Assembly (NCBI GenBank): GCA_022013235.1
Contig: JAKLQR010000349.1
Span: 1 to 32,322, forward strand
Length of the DNA: 32,322 nt
Reading direction: 5' to 3'
Source: Thermodesulfovibrionales bacterium
Lineage (GTDB): Bacteria; Nitrospirota; Thermodesulfovibrionia; Thermodesulfovibrionales; SM23-35
Made by a program: the position numbers and the translations under genes. Shown in pieces: positions 28,770 to 32,322 of this stretch. Each line of letters begins with the position of its first letter. Position 1 is the stretch's first letter. The notes beneath the pieces were generated by a model, which was given only the letters and a program-made list of their open reading frames with translations, searched no databases and was not told where the DNA came from.

Positions 28770-31451
28770 ATGAAAGAGGTTATTCCTGAATTATTATTCG
28801 AAGCAGCAGAAAAATCAAAAGATACAGCCGCTTTCAATTATTTTCATCATGGCTGGGTAACAATCACCTATAGCGACCTCCTGTCAACCACCAAAAGCAT
28901 CGCATCCTACCTAATGAATACCGGCATACAGAAAGGTGACAGGATTGCAATCCTCTCTGAAAACAGGCATGAATGGTGTACGGTATATCTTGCCATATCC
29001 CTGGCAGGCGCTGTAGCAGTCCCGATTGATGCACAACTTGGTCCGGAGGAAATAAAAAACCTCCTTGCCGATTCAGAGTCAAGGGTAATTTTTCACAGCG
29101 CAAAAACCCGGGAAAATCTTCTCAATGCACTGAATCTCCTTTCTTCCTCCTTTCCCCCTGTCAGTGTAAATTTTGATGCTCCCTTATTTATGGACATATG
29201 CCGGACCCCTCACTTGAAAGACTACCCCGGTATATCTGAGGACGATATCGCATCACTCATCTATACCTCGGGCACGACCGGCACACCAAAAGGAGTTCTG
29301 CTTACCCACAAAAACTTCTGTTCTGATGCAGAAGCTATTGAAAAGATCGGGATTATCGCACCCGGTGACAACTTTATATCGATACTCCCGTACCACCATA
29401 CCTATCCTTTCATGGGAAACTTCATTCTCCCCCTTTCTCTGGGACTTACCATAACCTTCCCGCCTAGCCTGAAAGGCCCTGAGCTCCTGGCAACGATACG
29501 GGAAAAAGGTGTTACCATTCTTGTCGGTGTGCCGCAACTGCTTGAACTGATAAGGAACGGTATTCTCGGTAAGATAAAACAACTGCCCGGACCACTGCCG
29601 GGGATAATGCTTCGTGTACTGAAACTCTGCGGTGGCATCAGGCAGTCAACGGGAATCAACACCGGCAAAGTGATATTTAAATCAGCGCACAGGGCACTCG
29701 GTGGCCAGTTCAGATTCTTTGCATCCGGCGGCGCAAAACTGAACCCTGAAGTCATGCAAGACCTTGAGGCGCTCGGATTCACTCTCCTTGAAGGGTATGG
29801 ACTGACAGAAACCTCACCGGTAGTCACGTTCAACAGCCCCCGTCTCAAGAGGAAGCCCGGATCGATCGGCAAACAACTTCCTTCAGTCGAGATAAAGGTC
29901 ATCAGTCCTGAAACCCGGAAAGAAGCAGGCATCATGGAAGAGGGAGAAATTGTGATAAAAGGCCCTATGGTCATGAAGGGCTATTACAGAAATCCACAGG
30001 CAACAGAACAAGTACTGAAAGACGGCTGGTTCTCCAGCGGCGACCTTGGATACAGGGACCAGGATGGATATATTTTCGTTACCGGAAGATTGAAAGAAGT
30101 GATTGTTTTGAGTTCAGGAAAAAATATATACCCGGAAGAAGTAGAGAAACAGTACCTGAAAGTCCCGCTCATAAAAGAGATATGCGTGATGGGGATTGAG
30201 GAGAAAGGGCTGGTAGAGTCCCTCCACGCAGTGGTCGTGCCCGACTTTGAATATGCGAAAAAGGCACAAATCGGAAATCTTCAGGAGACCCTCAAATGGG
30301 AGATAAACGATGTCTCGCTCACGCTCCCTCCGTTTATGAGGATCAGGGGATATTCCCTTCATTCCGACCCCTTGCCGAGGACGCCTCTTGGCAAGCTGCG
30401 CAGGTTCATGGTGAAAGACCTTTTGGACGTAAAAATGGGAAAGTCTAAGGTGAAAAGAGAAGAGGAGACTGTTTTCATCGAGGACCCGCTTGGCAGGAAG
30501 ATAGTCGAAAGTATTCAATCATTACTAAAGGAGAAAATCGCTGTCCAGCTGAAAGATAATCTCGAACTCGATCTCGGCCTGGATTCTCTTGCAAAGATCG
30601 AGCTTATTGTTTCACTCGAAAACGCGTTTTCTATAAAACTGCCGGAAACATTTCTTGCCGATATACAGACAGTCGGTGAACTTGTAGGAAAAATTAAAGA
30701 ATATGGTACGGTTTTCACACAAGGGGAAGAAAAACCACCGGACTGGAAAGACATCCTTCTTACAGAACCTGTGATCGGGGATCAGAAAAAAGTGGGGCTG
30801 CACCTTGCTCCTCTTGAGGATGGGATCACTCTTTGTGGTTTGACACTGTTGCAGGTACTGGGAAAACTATTCTTCAGACTGAAGGCGAAAGGGCTGGAGA
30901 ACATCCCTGAAAAGGGCCCGTATATAATTGCCCCGAACCATACAAGTTATCTCGATGCCTTCGCAGTCGGCGCTGCTCTTCACTTCTCCACCTTTCAACA
31001 TCTCTATATCCTGGGTAGTCAGCAATATTTCAGCAGCAGGCCGGGGAAGATATTCGCACGACTTGCACATGTCATTCCTATCGATCAGGAAACCTATATG
31101 AGCAAGTCATTGCAGATGTCGTCTTATGTACTTATAAATGGAAAAGCGCTTATGGTCTTTCCAGAAGGCGGCAGATCATTCGACGGCAACCTCCTGGAAT
31201 TTAAAAAGGGAGTCGGTATCCTCGCAAGAGAACTGAATATTCCTGTCATTCCTGTATATATCAAAGGCGCGTATCAGGCCCTGCCGCGCACCGCCCGCCG
31301 GCCTAAATTTACCGGGATTGTTGTTATCTTTGGAAAACCACTTCGGACTGCCGATATCGATTTTTCAAAAAAGCCTGCGGGAACAGACGATTCTCAGTTC
31401 TTTGCAAACACACTCAGGGAAAAAGTACGTGATTTACAGGAACTGCAATAA
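28770..31451 (+). CDS. Fused acyl-AMP ligase / acyl carrier protein / PlsC acyltransferase
   Basis: This 893-aa protein has three domains. Residues about 1-545 form an AMP-binding acyl-CoA/acyl-ACP synthetase with SLIYTSGTTGTPKG, GYGLTETSP, SGDLGYRDQDG and TGRLKEVIVLSSGKNIYPEE. Residues about 570-650 form an acyl-carrier domain with LGLDSLAKIEL, whose Ser carries phosphopantetheine. Residues about 690-893 form a lysophospholipid acyltransferase with NHTSYLD (HxxxxD motif), FPEGGRSFDG and IPVIPVYIKG. It probably activates fatty acids, loads them on its own ACP, and transfers them to lysophospholipid or glycerol-3-phosphate, an Aas-like recycling function. The ATG at 28770 has only a weak ribosome site. 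Its 3' end overlaps the convergent HAD gene by 18 bp. Confidence 0.9.
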   Translation: MKEVIPELLFEAAEKSKDTAAFNYFHHGWVTITYSDLLSTTKSIASYLMNTGIQKGDRIAILSENRHEWCTVYLAISLAGAVAVPIDAQLGPEEIKNLLADSESRVIFHSAKTRENLLNALNLLSSSFPPVSVNFDAPLFMDICRTPHLKDYPGISEDDIASLIYTSGTTGTPKGVLLTHKNFCSDAEAIEKIGIIAPGDNFISILPYHHTYPFMGNFILPLSLGLTITFPPSLKGPELLATIREKGVTILVGVPQLLELIRNGILGKIKQLPGPLPGIMLRVLKLCGGIRQSTGINTGKVIFKSAHRALGGQFRFFASGGAKLNPEVMQDLEALGFTLLEGYGLTETSPVVTFNSPRLKRKPGSIGKQLPSVEIKVISPETRKEAGIMEEGEIVIKGPMVMKGYYRNPQATEQVLKDGWFSSGDLGYRDQDGYIFVTGRLKEVIVLSSGKNIYPEEVEKQYLKVPLIKEICVMGIEEKGLVESLHAVVVPDFEYAKKAQIGNLQETLKWEINDVSLTLPPFMRIRGYSLHSDPLPRTPLGKLRRFMVKDLLDVKMGKSKVKREEETVFIEDPLGRKIVESIQSLLKEKIAVQLKDNLELDLGLDSLAKIELIVSLENAFSIKLPETFLADIQTVGELVGKIKEYGTVFTQGEEKPPDWKDILLTEPVIGDQKKVGLHLAPLEDGITLCGLTLLQVLGKLFFRLKAKGLENIPEKGPYIIAPNHTSYLDAFAVGAALHFSTFQHLYILGSQQYFSSRPGKIFARLAHVIPIDQETYMSKSLQMSSYVLINGKALMVFPEGGRSFDGNLLEFKKGVGILARELNIPVIPVYIKGAYQALPRTARRPKFTGIVVIFGKPLRTADIDFSKKPAGTDDSQFFANTLREKVRDLQELQ

Positions 31452-32102
31452 GGGGGCAGGGTCCGACAGGTCCTCTGCAACATAGTCTGCCCCGGCATCC
31501 CTCAAGTCGTCAGCGGAATAAGGGCCTGTAGCTACCGCAAAACAGGCAGCTCCATATATTTTTGCACATTCCACATCGCGGGGAGTGTCACCTACCACAA
31601 TGCATTCTTCAATCCGTATCGTGTGTGAGGAGAACGCCTGGTAGCGGTTGACTGCAACGGGCAGGAGCATGTTCCGGTCTTCATCATCGCTGCCGAACGC
31701 ACCGCTTGGAAAATATGCGTTGAGCTGAAACGGTTCGAGCTTTATCCGTGCACCCCTTTCCAGATTCCCTGTGAGAAGTCCGAGGGCCATACCATTCATG
31801 TGGTGCAGTTTCTCGAGAGTCTCGTAGATACCCGGTTTGATTGTCTTCCGGTCATTCTGTATCTCCGAATGGAGATGTCTGAGGTATGTTTCCACGATTA
31901 GTTCCAGATTGCCGTCTGCCGACAGACCGTGTTTTATCAACCCTTCACGCATGATTGACGGGTCGGTCTTTCCGGCCATACTGATGCCGTGGAAACCGTT
32001 CTCTATCAAAAATAATTCTTTTAGGGCGGAATCAAGGGCACGAACCCCTGCCCCGCCTGAGTCGATAAGTGTGCCGTCTATGTCGAACAGTATGAGACGC
32101 AT
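31434..32102 (-). CDS. HAD-superfamily phosphatase (phosphoglycolate phosphatase-like)
   Basis: This 222-aa protein has HAD motif I FDIDGTLIDSGG (nucleophile Asp7, acid Asp9), motif II LGLLTGN, and motif IV VVGDTPRDVECA. The helical cap between motifs I and II places it in the subclass with phosphoglycolate phosphatase (Gph) and beta-phosphoglucomutase. The substrate is not certain. The last 18 bp overlap the end of the acyl ligase fusion gene on the other strand. The insertion-sequence end lies about 80 bp upstream of its start. Confidence 0.85.
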   Translation of the reverse strand: MRLILFDIDGTLIDSGGAGVRALDSALKELFLIENGFHGISMAGKTDPSIMREGLIKHGLSADGNLELIVETYLRHLHSEIQNDRKTIKPGIYETLEKLHHMNGMALGLLTGNLERGARIKLEPFQLNAYFPSGAFGSDDEDRNMLLPVAVNRYQAFSSHTIRIEECIVVGDTPRDVECAKIYGAACFAVATGPYSADDLRDAGADYVAEDLSDPAPLLQFL

Positions 32103-32205
32103 GAATTATTTTACCTTTAAAATCGCAGAATATGCACCCCTTCGTTTATCTTTGGCGAGGAAGCATACCTGTCCCGAACAACTAGTGTAATGTCCCATGA
32201 ATAAC

Positions 32206-32234
32206 TTGACAATAATAACGAATTGCACTATGCT
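32206..32234 (+). promoter_or_regulatory. Promoter of the IS transposase
   Basis: TTGACA (32206-32211), a 17-bp spacer, and TATGCT (32229-32234). It lies 26 bp before the transposase ATG. Confidence 0.7.
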
Positions 32235-32259
32235 TCCTCGAAAAGAGAGGGGGAAGCTT

Positions 32260-32322
32260 ATGCCTCGTGGTAGACCAGTCATTCCGCTTGCCTTGAGTGA
32301 AGAGACGCGCAATGAACTTGAA
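32260..32322 (+). CDS. IS630-family transposase, N-terminal fragment (runs off the window)
   Basis: Twenty-one codons, MPRGRPVIPLALSEETRNEL and onward, match the opening of IS630-type transposases, where a Pro/Leu/Ser-Glu-Glu segment leads into the helix-turn-helix. AGAGGGGG precedes the ATG by about six bases. The DDE catalytic domain lies outside the window, so intactness is unknown. Confidence 0.65.
   Translation, partial: MPRGRPVIPLALSEETRNELE

Larger units (their letters stand above)
32183..32322 (+). mobile_element. Left end of an IS630-type insertion sequence (partial)
   Basis: The sequence from CTAGTGTAATGTCCCATGA near 32182 to the window end looks like an IS left end. A TA dinucleotide (the IS630 target) lies at 32183-32184, then a candidate terminal repeat, a promoter and a transposase start. 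The exact terminus cannot be fixed because the right end is outside the window. Confidence 0.6.

Overview
This window looks like chromosomal DNA from a Gram-negative, probably anaerobic or microaerophilic bacterium. Two outer-membrane porins, an ADP-heptose (LPS) kinase, a lipoprotein parvulin and a glycine-zipper lipoprotein point to an outer membrane. Gene content and protein style (two-ACT protein, CbiM with a PDGLE domain, DUF255/YyaL, acyl-ACP synthetase/acyltransferase fusion) suggest Nitrospirota (Thermodesulfovibrionia-like) or a delta-proteobacterial relative. That assignment is inference. No rRNA, tRNA, CRISPR array or prophage was seen.

Layout. 1-6.2 kb: an OprO/P-like porin, a small unknown gene on the minus strand, then a phosphate operon pstS-pstC-pstA-pstB-phoU behind four tandem 11-bp Pho-box units. 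6.2-10 kb: a two-ACT-domain protein, an orphan pair of F1Fo-ATPase accessory membrane genes (atpZ/atpI-like, no other atp genes), hemL, and a lipoprotein peptidyl-prolyl isomerase. 10-16 kb: archease and rtcB, the two proteins of RNA ligation/repair, point the same way but are separated by a minus-strand two-gene operon: a CbiM-PDGLE metal permease overlapping by 4 nt a HAMP-PAS-GGDEF-EAL protein with a degenerate GNDEF. That operon has an excellent sigma-54 (-24/-12) promoter, and the rtcB leader holds a long hairpin.

16-22 kb: a DUF401 permease, a strongly expressed-looking porin with a long structured leader and a promoter embedded in a 10-bp inverted repeat, an rfaE1/hldE-type heptose kinase, a PP-loop tRNA-thiolase-like enzyme with a DUF814-like tail, and a glycine-zipper lipoprotein. 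22-25 kb: a minus-strand group of an 85-aa unknown protein, Fe/Mn superoxide dismutase and a YyaL/DUF255 thioredoxin-fold protein. 25-32 kb: an unexplained 163-bp element bounded by perfect 29-bp inverted repeats, endonuclease III with one cluster Cys replaced by His, cobalamin adenosyltransferase, a lower-GC DUF6602-like gene broken by a one-base frameshift, a pRiA4b ORF-3-like protein, an 893-aa acyl-AMP ligase/ACP/PlsC fusion, a HAD phosphatase, and the left end of an IS630-type insertion sequence running off the window.

Intergenic spaces carry two families of dispersed palindromic (REP/BIME-like) repeats: a GTCATTCCCC type in inverted pairs (3 places) and a C-run/G-run type (3 places). 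The most interesting area is 10.1-15.9 kb, where RNA repair, metal uptake, c-di-GMP signalling and sigma-54 control meet.
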